Assembly (NCBI RefSeq): GCF_037023725.1
Contig: NZ_CP146077.1
Coordinates: 2,579,001-2,643,000, forward strand
DNA from: Pseudomonas bubulae
Lineage (GTDB): Bacteria > Pseudomonadota > Gammaproteobacteria > Pseudomonadales > Pseudomonadaceae
Reading direction: 5' to 3'
Length of the DNA stretch: 64,000 nucleotides
Shown here: one piece after another, positions 1 through 7,111 of the stretch
Numbering within the stretch: position 1 is the stretch's first letter
Layout: each line of letters opens with the position of its first letter
Notes under the pieces: model-generated
What the model was told of the DNA's origin: nothing
The model's input: the letters and a program-made list of their open reading frames with translations, nothing else
The model's database searches: none
Program-made: the position numbers and the translations under genes

Positions 1-409
1 AACCAGGCCGTCGCGGAACACAACGAAAACCTGCGCCAAAATCCGCAAAACTTCGACAAACGTGGCTATCTCAAGCGCGGCTTAAAGCTCAATGACGGCA
101 TGGGCATACGTGCGCCGCAGGGCTGTGTGGGCGGGCGCTTTCGCGGCAACTGGATGTTCAGTGTCGGATCACCTGACACCTCCACGGTGGATCAGGTAGA
201 CCCCCGGTGGTAGCCGTTCCATGGCACGTATCGTCAATGGTGCCCTGGAGTTCAATGCAGGGGAGACGGCTTACATCACCAACTCACTGCCTTATGCCAT
301 CCCCTTGGAGTACGGGCATTCAACCCAGGCACCGAGCGGTATGGTTCGGATCACCCTGGGCAACTTTCAAAAGATTGTTGAAGAGGCCATCAGGAAGAAC
401 CAGGTATGA
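1..409 (+). pseudogene. HK97 gp10-like phage head-tail protein, partial and frameshifted
   Basis: The gene enters from the left edge. Frame 1 reads to a TAG at 211-213 and contains GGRFRGNWMFSVGSPD. The rest of the same protein continues in frame 2 (AYITNSLPYAIPLEYGHS) to the TGA at 407-409. Both halves match the layout of HK97-gp10-type proteins, which act at the head-tail junction of long-tailed phages. Removing one base from the CCCCC run at 201-205 joins them into VDQVDPGGSRSMARI. The ATG at 221 could restart translation, but would give only the C-terminal half. I read it as one gene broken by a one-base insertion; a homopolymer sequencing error is the alternative. Confidence 0.75.
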
Positions 410-822
410 GCCATAAGATTGTTCGCGCACTGTTTGAGGCCCGGCTGGCAGCTTGGGCAAAGCTGCAGAAGCCTGTACTGCGCATTGCCTATCAAAATGT
501 GGTGTTCAAGCCTGCTGACGGCGAAACCTACCTGCGGGCTTTCTTGATGCCTGCTCACACGGGGAGCGACGACCTCGCTGGCGAGCATCGGGTTTATACC
601 GGTCTGTTTCAAATCACCATCGTCACACCTGCCGGAATGGGTTCCGGTGCGGGCGAAGGGTTGGCAGATGACCTGTCTGCTTTGTTTGCCCTCAATGATC
701 GATTAACCCGGGGTGACTTCACGGTACTGGTGATGACCCCGGTCGAGCCTGGTCCCGAGCAACAAGAAGACACCGGCTGTGCGTTGCCTGTGTCGTTTCA
801 GTACCGTGCCGACACGACTTGA
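406..822 (+). CDS. phage tail terminator-like protein (DUF4128 type)
   Basis: This 138-residue protein starts at an ATG that overlaps the stop of the preceding gp10-like gene by four bases, the usual phage-morphogenesis coupling. Features such as PADGETYLRAFLMPA and VYTGLFQITIVTPAG resemble the DUF4128/tail-terminator family, which caps the growing tail tube and joins it to the head. The gene looks intact, but no major tail protein or tape-measure gene follows. It is therefore probably a leftover of a defective prophage rather than part of a working tail module. The family call rests on sequence pattern and gene order only. Confidence 0.7.
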   Translation: MSHKIVRALFEARLAAWAKLQKPVLRIAYQNVVFKPADGETYLRAFLMPAHTGSDDLAGEHRVYTGLFQITIVTPAGMGSGAGEGLADDLSALFALNDRLTRGDFTVLVMTPVEPGPEQQEDTGCALPVSFQYRADTT

Positions 823-829
823 TCAGTAC

Positions 830-1066
830 TTAGGATTTGGCGCGGCGGCTTCTGAACCGCTTCACTAAATACCAAGGCGCGGCCAGTATCAGAACAAGAA
901 TCGCCGCCAGGGGCAGAGAGTCAACCCAGAGGGACGCTAGAAGCCTGGATTCGATCAACCAACCTTGTGCACTATTCGGATCGGTTTGGGCGTAGGCCGA
1001 CAGCAGTGCAATCACTGAGGTGATTATCGCGAACCAAATGGCGCTACGAACTTGCTCTCGATTCAT
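830..1066 (-). CDS. small two-helix membrane protein, unknown function
   Basis: This 78-residue product begins MNREQVRSAIWFAIITSVI and has two hydrophobic stretches (about residues 8-26 and 50-68). It ends in a basic tail (VKRFRSRRAKS), which suggests a two-pass inner-membrane protein with the C-terminus in the cytoplasm. It runs against the phage genes and sits exactly where the tail genes are missing. It may be a passenger gene brought in when the prophage was rearranged. No strong ribosome-binding site is visible. I do not recognise a family. Confidence 0.45.
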   Translation of the reverse strand: MNREQVRSAIWFAIITSVIALLSAYAQTDPNSAQGWLIESRLLASLWVDSLPLAAILVLILAAPWYLVKRFRSRRAKS

Positions 1067-1175
1067 ATGTGTTTGATTCCCGGAGTGGCATTAAGTAAGG
1101 CGCGCGATCCTATCAACCAGCCGTCATCCGGTCGATGGCTCTATTTGCCAATCCACTGACTTCATCCTAATACGC

Positions 1176-1886
1176 CCATACCCGAAAGAGTGCTGCGGGC
1201 TGCTGCTGGCCATCGGGCGCAAGCAGCAGTACTTCCCGTGCCGGAACATTGCCAGCGAGCCGAATGAAGAGTTTCGTCTCGATCCAGAAGACTACGCAGC
1301 AGCGGAAGACCTGGGCGAGGTGATCGGCATTGTTCACTCACACCCGGATGCCACCAGCCGGCCGTCTCCGCACGATCTGGCGATGTGCGAGGCTACGGCG
1401 TTGCCATGGCACATCCTGAGTTGGCCTGAAGGCGACTTGCGCACTATTACACCGACCGGAAACACGCCGCTGCTTAAGCGTCCGTTTGTTCACGGCGCCT
1501 GGGATTGCTGGCAGGTCTGTGCGGATTGGTACAAGCGCGAGTGGGGGCTGGAGTTTGAAGCTTTTAGACGGGAGGACGGCTGGTGGGAGAGTGCTGGCAA
1601 CACCAGTTTGTACGAAGCCAATTACGAGGAGGCAGGTTTTGTGCGGGGCGACCAGCCACGGCGTGGTGACCTGATCGTTATGGCGATTGGGCGAACGGTT
1701 CACCCGAATCATGCTGGGATTTATCTCGGTGATGATCCGGAGCTGCCTGGAGAAGAATCAGGGGTGTTCGGGCCGGGGCCGTTTTTGTTGCATCACCTGT
1801 ACGGCAGGCCGTCAGAGGTGATCGTTTATGGCGGCCCTTGGCTGGATCGGACGCAGCTGATCCTCAGGCACACAGATGCAAAATAA
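1176..1886 (+). pseudogene. lambda K-like tail assembly protein (JAMM + NlpC/P60), 5' truncated
   Basis: The readable part begins near YPKECCGLLLAIG and contains a JAMM metalloprotease motif (HSHPDATSRPSPHD). An NlpC/P60-like cysteine-peptidase domain follows (HGAWDCWQVC, then PNHAGIYLG). This two-domain order is that of phage tail-tip assembly protein K. The frame is open back to a TAA at 1092-1094 but holds no ATG and no conserved N-terminus. The first few residues of the family are replaced by unrelated sequence, so the gene appears cut by a deletion with its junction near 1170. A GTG at 1320 could start a shorter product lacking most of the JAMM domain. Confidence 0.7.
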
Positions 1887-1920
1887 CTAAAATGACGCGG
1901 CTTACCCGCAGGAGATCAGC

Positions 1921-2136
1921 ATGCACCAACTTAAAACTCAAATGACGAGTACTGGAGCGCTTGTGGTTACCGGTATTGGTACTGGAATTGAAACCAGTCA
2001 GCTTTTGATTTCAGCTGATAGATTTTCGATCAAGAGTGTTGAGCAATTTCTGGCAACAGAGAAAGCCGACCTGTTGGAGCGTCGACTTGCACGGATTGAG
2101 AGCAAATTAGGGTTTAGTCCTTTGGGTGATCGCTGA
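1921..2136 (+). CDS. small hypothetical protein, phage-associated
   Basis: This 71-residue protein is preceded by a good ribosome-binding site (CAGGAG about 7 bases before the ATG). It starts MHQLKTQMTSTGALVV and ends with a charged stretch (LLERRLARIESKLGF) likely to form a helix. It lies 34 bases after the tail-assembly remnant on the same strand and overlaps the tail of the opposite gene by 23 bases. I do not recognise the family; a small phage accessory protein is the simplest reading. Confidence 0.5.
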   Translation: MHQLKTQMTSTGALVVTGIGTGIETSQLLISADRFSIKSVEQFLATEKADLLERRLARIESKLGFSPLGDR

Positions 2137-2359
2137 AAAATTCCGAGATCCTCTTGGGGTTCGGACGAACAGGACCGTTCTTGGGCATCGCCTCCGCCAC
2201 GCGCAATGCAAAGACCCTTGCAGTCTCGAGGCCTTCTTTTCCTTGAGAAGCGGACAATTGATGAACAAGTCCGGAAATTACGCAATTGAGATTTTGTAGG
2301 TCTGAGCCATGCGCGTTGACGGCGTCGATCAGTTTCTGATTCAGTTCGCTTTGTTCCAT
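2114..2359 (-). CDS. small hypothetical protein, phage-associated
   Basis: The 81-residue product (MEQSELNQKLIDAVNAHG...) is read leftwards from an ATG with a near-ideal ribosome-binding site (AAGGAGG, spaced about 5 bases). The N-terminal half looks like an amphipathic helix and the C-terminus is polar (ISEFFSDHPKD). There are no membrane segments and no motif I recognise. The strong translation signal and non-random composition support a real gene. Confidence 0.55.
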   Translation of the reverse strand: MEQSELNQKLIDAVNAHGSDLQNLNCVISGLVHQLSASQGKEGLETARVFALRVAEAMPKNGPVRPNPKRISEFFSDHPKD

Positions 2360-2509
2360 TTTGCCTCCTTGGTAATCCGCGCCGAAATTAGCGCAACCCC
2401 AGTCCGTGGGCTTGCAGGCAAAAGACTGGGGAATTCTGTTGCGTAAGTGCAGGAGGCTACTACTACAGGCAACGGGGTGTTACTGAGGATTCGTACAGGC
2501 TGCAACCAT

Positions 2510-2547
2510 TTGCTAATCTATAGGCAAAATGCGTACACTTTGTGTCA
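2510..2547 (+). promoter_or_regulatory. promoter/operator of the first HigBA-type locus
   Basis: TTGCTA at 2510-2515 and TACACT at 2534-2539 form a -35/-10 pair with an 18-base spacer. The -10 box ends only 8 bases before the ATG at 2548 and no Shine-Dalgarno sequence is present, so the transcript is probably leaderless or nearly so. An imperfect palindrome (CAAA.TG....CA.TTTG, 2525-2542) overlaps the -10 and would suit autorepression by the toxin-antitoxin complex. Confidence 0.5.
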
Positions 2548-2892
2548 ATGAAAACAGTCTTCTTTGAAACCACAAGCTTCACCGCTACGGTAGGTGACTA
2601 CCTGACTGACGATGAGTACCGGCAGCTTCAGGTAGAGATGCAGGCGAACCCGGCCGCAGGCGATGTAATGCCGCGCACGGGTGGATTCCGAAAGCTACGC
2701 TGGCAAGACGCCCGCAGAGGGAAGGGCAAGCGTGGCGGGTTGCGGGTCATCTATTACTGGCTGTTGGATGATGGTCAGTTCTGGATGTTCGCAATCTATG
2801 ACAAGGATGAGCTTGAAAACCTGACCGCTGATCAGGAGAAAGCGCTGAAGGCGGCTATTGGTGCAGAATTGAAACAACGAGGTGGGAAATGA
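2548..2892 (+). CDS. RelE/HigB-type toxin
   Basis: The protein (about 114 residues; a GTG two codons upstream is possible) has the HigB-2/RelE layout. An acidic N-terminal half is followed by a basic core (KLRWQDARRGKGKRGG), the strand LRVIYYWLLDDGQFWMFAIY and a helix DELENLTADQEKALK. Members of this family cleave mRNA on the ribosome. The ATG of the downstream antitoxin overlaps its stop by four bases, and the toxin-first order is the one used by HigBA. The gene lies inside the decayed prophage, where such modules often stabilise mobile DNA. Function is inferred from family and partner. Confidence 0.85.
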   Translation: MKTVFFETTSFTATVGDYLTDDEYRQLQVEMQANPAAGDVMPRTGGFRKLRWQDARRGKGKRGGLRVIYYWLLDDGQFWMFAIYDKDELENLTADQEKALKAAIGAELKQRGGK

Positions 2893-3203
2893 AAAAGCGC
2901 GATCTGTTTGCCGAGCTGATGCAAGGCGTGAACGAGATGGGCGAACATCGCGAAGGGAAGATCACCCTTCGCCAGTACGAAGTGGAGGCGATGCCGGCCC
3001 CCGAGGTGACTGCTGCCGAGATCGTTTCTCTGCGTGAAAAATTGCACATGTCCCAGCCAGTGTTTGCCCGGCAGATCAGAACCAGCCCGGACACACTGAA
3101 AAATTGGGAGCAGTCGAAGTCAAAGCCGAATGCCCAGGCAGCACTACTGATCAAGTTGGTCCAGCGCTTCCCTGATATGGTTGATCGCCTCAACGCTGTT
3201 TAA
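2889..3203 (+). CDS. HigA/NadS-type antitoxin, helix-turn-helix
   Basis: This 104-residue protein starts MKKRDLFAELMQGVNEM, a common opening of NadS/HigA-2 antitoxins. It carries a C-terminal XRE helix-turn-helix (VSLREKLHMSQPVFARQIRT then SPDTLKNWEQSKSKP). It should bind and neutralise the upstream toxin and repress the shared promoter. Translation is coupled to the toxin by an ATGA overlap. A GC-rich hairpin follows 18 bases after the stop. Confidence 0.85.
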   Translation: MKKRDLFAELMQGVNEMGEHREGKITLRQYEVEAMPAPEVTAAEIVSLREKLHMSQPVFARQIRTSPDTLKNWEQSKSKPNAQAALLIKLVQRFPDMVDRLNAV

Positions 3204-3220
3204 GCTGACCTGTATATGAA

Positions 3221-3248
3221 AGCCCGGCCCTCGCGCTGGGCTTGTTGC
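3221..3248 (+). terminator. probable intrinsic terminator after higBA-1
   Basis: AGCCCGGC pairs with GCTGGGCT around a short loop (one G.T or mismatch inside), followed by a short T-rich stretch (TTGTTG). The T tract is weak, so termination may be partial. Confidence 0.45.
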
Positions 3249-3258
3249 ATCTGGTGCC

Positions 3259-3534
3259 TTACCAGCAAACGAGCCGCAAGCCGCCTACTAGATCTAATAT
3301 TTCATCGGGGCGATTTGGCTGGATCTCCAATATGGAGATCAGACCATCAATCACCCTGCGCGATTCTTGACTGACCGGTTTTCCATGAGGCAGCAGCAAG
3401 TCTGCAATCGGATAGCACTCATTCGGCCAGTTTTTAAGCGCATTGATTAGTAGGTTACGTTTTTCTACCAGTGCGTAAGGACCATCGGCTGGATCTGCAA
3501 GCGCTAGCCTCAGTTTCGTGAATTCAAGTTGCAT
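3259..3534 (-). CDS. hypothetical protein
   Basis: A product of about 91 residues (MQLEFTKLRLALADPADGPY...), rich in leucine and without membrane segments or a recognised motif. I chose the ATG at 3534 because AGGA lies 8 bases upstream; an ATG at 3543 would add three residues. It faces a second orphan gene upstream on the same strand, with no obvious functional link. I do not recognise a family. Confidence 0.5.
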   Translation of the reverse strand: MQLEFTKLRLALADPADGPYALVEKRNLLINALKNWPNECYPIADLLLPHGKPVSQESRRVIDGLISILEIQPNRPDEILDLVGGLRLVCW

Positions 3535-3582
3535 TATCTGCATCCTAGCCAGTAAAAAAACGCCCGGCAGCCCAGGCTTGGG

Positions 3583-3882
3583 CTACCTGTAATGGCGCTG
3601 GCGAAGCACTTCGGAGCAGCGCTTGGCGATTGTCAAAAAGTGCCAGCCAGTAAAAAGCATCAGCCCAACGGCACTGTACGCAGCGATTCCCAATGCTGTT
3701 ATACCTACTTGGTTTGTAGCGTGTATGAGTTCTGGAGCAACGTCTTTGGCTACCCATAAGTAGTAACTGCCGGCCAGAAAACTTGGTCCACCAATTAGGG
3801 CAAGCGCCCAACTATTGAGCTCCGACCAGGGCCGCTTACGTTCGTTTCGAAATAACTGTAGAGCTTTATTAAGCGCCTTCAA
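3583..3882 (-). CDS. small membrane protein, unknown function
   Basis: The protein has two clear transmembrane segments (LALIGGPSFLAGSYYLWVA and ALGIAAYSAVGLMLFTGWHF) after a basic N-terminus containing FRNERKRPWSE. There is no ATG near the start. A TTG at 3882 preceded by GAGGAA is the best start; a TTG at 3915 would add 11 residues. It is a two-pass inner-membrane protein of unknown role in accessory DNA. Confidence 0.5.
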   Translation of the reverse strand: MKALNKALQLFRNERKRPWSELNSWALALIGGPSFLAGSYYLWVAKDVAPELIHATNQVGITALGIAAYSAVGLMLFTGWHFLTIAKRCSEVLRQRHYR

Positions 3883-4048
3883 TTGGACTTCCTCAGACTT
3901 GGTTATAGGGCACAACGCTACTACTGTGGCGAGTATTTAGGTATTGGCATTTCATCCATGCTGGATGCCCATTCAGGTTCCGACAGAGCGTTATTCTTGG
4001 TGGTGGCATTTTGATGCTAAAGTTGCTTATTTTCAAAGGAACTGAGTC

Positions 4049-4330
4049 ATGGCCCTCAGAATCAGGAAGAGCATCAAAATTGCTCCTGGTGTTCGGATCA
4101 ACATCAGCAAAAGTGGTGTGAGTACGTCACTAGGCTTGAAAGGTGCCACAGTAAACCTAAGTAAACGCGGTACGCGGGTCACGACCGGAATTCCTGGCAC
4201 TGGAATATCTTCGTCGAAGTTCTACGGGGCCGGAAAGAGAGAGGCTACCCCTACGCCACCTACACCGGCGTGGGCGCATGTGGCCACCTTGCTAATTATC
4301 GCAGCAGTTCTTTGGTGGATATTCAGCTGA
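4049..4330 (+). CDS. DUF4236 domain protein
   Basis: The 93-residue protein opens MALRIRKSIKIAPGVRINIS. It continues SGVSTSLGLKGATVNLSKRG and TRVTTGIPGTGISSS, the hallmark of DUF4236, a short beta-rich domain found near the N-terminus of many small bacterial and phage proteins. A single C-terminal membrane helix (ATLLIIAAVLWWIF) follows a proline-rich linker. AAAGGAAC supplies the ribosome-binding site. Its biochemical role is not known. Confidence 0.8.
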   Translation: MALRIRKSIKIAPGVRINISKSGVSTSLGLKGATVNLSKRGTRVTTGIPGTGISSSKFYGAGKREATPTPPTPAWAHVATLLIIAAVLWWIFS

Positions 4331-4372
4331 GGTCCACGCGCAGCCCTAATGTTTTCGGTGCCCTGAAATGAG

Positions 4373-4399
4373 AAAGCCCAGCTAAATGCTGGGCTTTTT
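4373..4399. terminator. bidirectional intrinsic terminator
   Basis: AAAGCCCAGC and GCTGGGCTTT form a 10-bp stem around TAAAT, with T-rich sequence on the plus strand and A-rich sequence on the other side. It can end both the DUF4236 gene and the convergent lipoprotein gene. Confidence 0.85.
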
Positions 4400-4413
4400 G
4401 TGTTTGATTGTTA

Positions 4414-4878
4414 TTACCCGCGTTTGAGAGACACCATTGCATCCACAAACCGTTCAGCTTTCTTCTGCGTATCTACAAGAGAGCTGTTCATGACGTTCCC
4501 GCCAGTGCTCCGGGTCTGCACAACCCATCGGCCGCGTTTCGAGTAGAGGGCCACGCTACCGATGGAGTTGTAGTAAATACGGGTCTGAACCGCTTTTGAC
4601 GATGTTCTTGAGCTGCCTGCTGCTATCGCTCCGCCACCGAGAGGGACTGCACTGGCAAAGCCGCTGGTGGTCGAAAGGATGCCGCTGCCAAAACCAATGT
4701 ATTCATCAGTAAACACGACCTGTTCCGGCCTGGTCTTGAGAGGTTGTTCCATAAGCACCTGCTCGATTACCGAACGTGCCTGTTCTGGGCTGATCTTGGC
4801 CGGAGTGTACTCAACGACCTTTGATACGCATCCTGTGAGCAGAAGCATTAGTGCAGCTATGGCGAAGGGTCTCATCAC
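4414..4878 (-). CDS. predicted lipoprotein
   Basis: This 154-residue protein has a lipobox signal peptide (MMRPFAIAALMLLLTGC, lipidated Cys17). The mature part contains a glycine-rich stretch (FASAVPLGGGAIAAGSS) and ends in a conserved-looking block (RIYYNSIGSVALYSKRGRWV). It is predicted to be anchored in the cell envelope; the function is unknown. A mutated copy of its last 55 codons lies at about 10645-10820, so this gene, or a relative, has been duplicated within the accessory DNA. Confidence 0.7.
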   Translation of the reverse strand: MMRPFAIAALMLLLTGCVSKVVEYTPAKISPEQARSVIEQVLMEQPLKTRPEQVVFTDEYIGFGSGILSTTSGFASAVPLGGGAIAAGSSRTSSKAVQTRIYYNSIGSVALYSKRGRWVVQTRSTGGNVMNSSLVDTQKKAERFVDAMVSLKRG

Positions 4879-4961
4879 AGGCTCCGTTATTGTTGGCGGG
4901 GCATTCTGCCATGACCGCGTTGCTGATGCTAAAGTCCCGCCAAATCAATAGAGGGAACGAC

Positions 4962-5243
4962 ATGCGAATTTTGATAGGTGCGTTGGCAGTAGCGTTGCTG
5001 GCGGGGTGTGCGTCTTCACCCATCCCGGTCAGCCAGGCAAAGCCGGTTCCATCGGATGAGCTTTATGCTTTCCAGTCAAAGCCCGCGGGTGAGAGTGGCG
5101 TGATTACAATCGTCCGGGATTCTGGAATGGTTGGGTCGGAGTTCAAAACTGTGCGGCTAATCACGCGTAACCTTCCTAGCATTCACGTCGACTGCCAGCA
5201 TCCTGTGTCGATCCACATGACATCGCACAAATCGACCACCTGA
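4962..5243 (+). CDS. small predicted lipoprotein, possibly altered C-terminus
   Basis: The start at 4962 follows GAGGGAACGAC and gives a lipoprotein signal (MRILIGALAVALLAGC). The N-terminal part (VSQAKPVPSDELYAFQSKP then GVITIVRDSGMVGS) resembles a common Pseudomonas/phage-linked small lipoprotein family. After VRDSGMVGS the sequence looks unrelated (FKTVRLITRNLPSIHVD...), so the C-terminus may have been replaced by recombination. That last point is inference from memory of the family and would need an alignment. Confidence 0.5.
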   Translation: MRILIGALAVALLAGCASSPIPVSQAKPVPSDELYAFQSKPAGESGVITIVRDSGMVGSEFKTVRLITRNLPSIHVDCQHPVSIHMTSHKSTT

Positions 5244-5323
5244 AAGCTGCAACAAAAATTTTATTTATCAGGGCATAATGGCGTTTTGATATTGCCTACT
5301 GATTCGAAACTCAAGGACCCAGC

Positions 5324-6220
5324 ATGCCGAAACTGAGCAAATACGAGCAACACGCTCTTAAAGAGATTCACAGCTGGAAGGCGCCGGACATCGGCTGGTT
5401 CGGCCAAGCATTAAAGGTGATAAACCAACCGCTCGACAAAGCGGGTGACCTTCTGTTCAAGACGCCTGTAGTTGGTTCCACTATTCAAAGCGCAATCGAG
5501 GGCCTAACGAGTGTATGCCACGACGCGGCTCAATGGAGTGTAAGGCCAGAAGCTATTTTTGAAGAGTTTCGCGGCGACGGGCACAGTACAATCAAAACTC
5601 ATATGGATATTCACGACTTGGATCTGGCGCAAATCGATAAAGTCGTTGGCTTCTTGGGTGCTAAATATAAAGGTATTGCTTTAGTCGAGGGGGCCGGGGC
5701 AGGAGCTGTTGGCATAGCTGGCTTGGCGGTCGATATCCCTACGCTAATAACACTCAATCTTCGTGCTATAGGCGAGTATGCTGCGTATTACGGTTTTGAT
5801 ACCTCGCGTCAGGAGGAGCGGCTGTTCGCTTTCAACGTATTAGGCCTCGCATCCTCCCCAAGCGATAGCTCCAAAGCCCTCGCAATGGCTCAACTGATCA
5901 AAATTTCTCAAGATGTTGCAAAGAAGGCAACTTGGCAGGAGCTGGAAAAAAGTGTTTTCGTAAAGATTATCCAAGAAATTGCTAAATCTTTAGGCATACG
6001 CCTTACTAAAGCAAAGCTCGCACAAACCATTCCTGCGGTGGGTGCGATTGTGGGGGGAGGCTTCAACGCTTACTTCACCATGAAAGTCTGCGACGCAGCC
6101 TTCTACCTTTATCGGGAGCGCTTCTTAGCCCATAAGTATGGTCCTGAAGTAATTGAGGTTACCGTAAAACCTGCGGCCGACTATGATCCGCATTACGAAG
6201 AAGCTTCGCAAACGGTGTGA
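5324..6220 (+). CDS. EcsC family protein
   Basis: The 298-residue protein contains the EcsC-type core: a glycine/alanine-rich hydrophobic segment (IALVEGAGAGAVGIAGLAVD), IPTLITLNLRAIGEYAAYYG, and a second hydrophobic glycine-rich segment near the end (AVGAIVGGGFNAYFTMKV). EcsC was named from the Bacillus Ecs locus, but its biochemical role is unresolved. The gene stands alone between AT-rich spacers and is the last intact gene before the tRNA-Val attachment site, so it is probably island cargo. Confidence 0.8.
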   Translation: MPKLSKYEQHALKEIHSWKAPDIGWFGQALKVINQPLDKAGDLLFKTPVVGSTIQSAIEGLTSVCHDAAQWSVRPEAIFEEFRGDGHSTIKTHMDIHDLDLAQIDKVVGFLGAKYKGIALVEGAGAGAVGIAGLAVDIPTLITLNLRAIGEYAAYYGFDTSRQEERLFAFNVLGLASSPSDSSKALAMAQLIKISQDVAKKATWQELEKSVFVKIIQEIAKSLGIRLTKAKLAQTIPAVGAIVGGGFNAYFTMKVCDAAFYLYRERFLAHKYGPEVIEVTVKPAADYDPHYEEASQTV

Positions 6221-6781
6221 AAGCTCAAATTTTCGTCGATCGCCGGGTGTGCAATCAGCAAATTATGGGTTTGAGCCCATCCCCGGCATGGTATGCGATG
6301 CGCTTAGATAGGCGTAATGCTATGCAGTTTTACTGTCAATAGAGAGCTGCAGGGAGGGTGGGTTTATGGCCAGAGCCCAAGATAAAACACAGATAGAAAG
6401 CGGGCAGTAGGCTGTTGAAAATCACTGATTATTTCAGCGCCAAGGAGGCTCCAAACCACGGTTTTAAAGGACTTTTCACTTGTTTGCAGATCCGTTGTAA
6501 TAAATATGAACGTTCGTTCGGCAGAACACTGCAGAAGTTTCGTACTTACTGGATCTTAGTCGCTGAAAAGCAATGCCGAGACTGCTCGCACTAAAGACAG
6601 AGTGAGATCACAAGGACGCGTCTCAACATAGACTACATGTCATCATAGGGAATGCACTAAACCTGTAGCAAAATACAGTGCTAAGTTATTGATTCTTATA
6701 GGGTAGTTGTCTCGGTTTTACGCAATCTGAATCACATGTAAACCCTATACATTTCAATAGTTTACGAAAGGTCAACAGTCA
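6221..6781. other. gene-free AT-rich spacer at the island edge
   Basis: About 560 bases without a convincing coding sequence on either strand. The stretch is richer in A and T than its surroundings and runs up to the tRNA-Val fragment, as attachment-site arms of integrated elements often do. I saw no promoter strong enough to list and no complete insertion sequence. Confidence 0.6.
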
Positions 6782-6829
6782 ACCTTGACATGGTGGGGGT
6801 CGTTGGTTCGAGTCCAATCGCGCCTACCA
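6782..6829 (+). mobile_element. attachment site: 3' half of tRNA-Val(GAC)
   Basis: These 48 bases read from the GAC anticodon loop (ACCTTGACATGGTGG) through the T arm (TTGGTTCGAGTCCAA) to the acceptor strand and CCA (CGCGCCTACCA). The 5' half (acceptor strand, D arm) is absent, so no tRNA can be made here. Such 3' tRNA duplicates are the far-end att sites left when a tyrosine integrase inserts into a tRNA gene. From its orientation, the intact gene should lie to the left, outside the window. The element then extends from there to here and includes the phage remnants. Confidence 0.85.
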
Positions 6830-6860
6830 AACAAAATCCGCTCTGCTGGGCGGTCTAGAA

Positions 6861-6888
6861 GGGCTCACCGAAAGGTGGGCCCTTTTTT
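6861..6888 (+). terminator. intrinsic terminator downstream of the tRNA-Val fragment
   Basis: GGGCTCACC, GAAA and GGTGGGCCC form a nine-pair hairpin with one G.T pair, followed by six T. It is probably the original terminator of the tRNA transcription unit. Confidence 0.85.
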
Positions 6889-7083
6889 GTTGTTCTCGTT
6901 TGGCCAATCATTGGGCAAACCACCAACGCGCAGCAGCTTCACATCCGCATGCCCCATCAAACCCTGAATGTCATCCTGAGCAAATCCCTGTTACTCATAT
7001 AGCCAGGCACCCAACGCTCGAGTCTCATGAAAGGTTGACCGCTCATTCGCCGGGATGTGGTCATAGGCCTTTGCTTGCCCAAA
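6865..7083 (-). pseudogene. tyrosine recombinase (phage integrase) remnant
   Basis: Read on the minus strand, about 70 codons give ANERSTFHETRALGAWLYE, an in-frame TAA, then QGFAQDDIQGLMGHADVK. These are the HxxR and LxGH catalytic boxes of phage integrases, in the right order and spacing. The N-terminal domains are gone. The stretch that should carry the catalytic tyrosine is replaced by LLRVGGLPNDW and the frame ends inside the terminator hairpin. The gene is therefore dead. It lies within 40 bases of the tRNA-Val fragment, the usual int-att arrangement, and most likely marks an older element that used the same site. Confidence 0.8.
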
Positions 7084-7111
7084 GCGAGCGAGTCGCTACT
7101 TGATTTGTTAT

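Noticed and set aside
6400..6450. Possible insertion-sequence end (GGCTGTTGAAAATCACTGATT)
   Set aside because: No partner inverted repeat or transposase remnant could be found nearby, so it cannot be supported.
6785..7103. Short plus-strand frames across the tRNA fragment and terminator
   Set aside because: They read through a tRNA 3' end and a hairpin; the meaningful signal there is the minus-strand integrase remnant.
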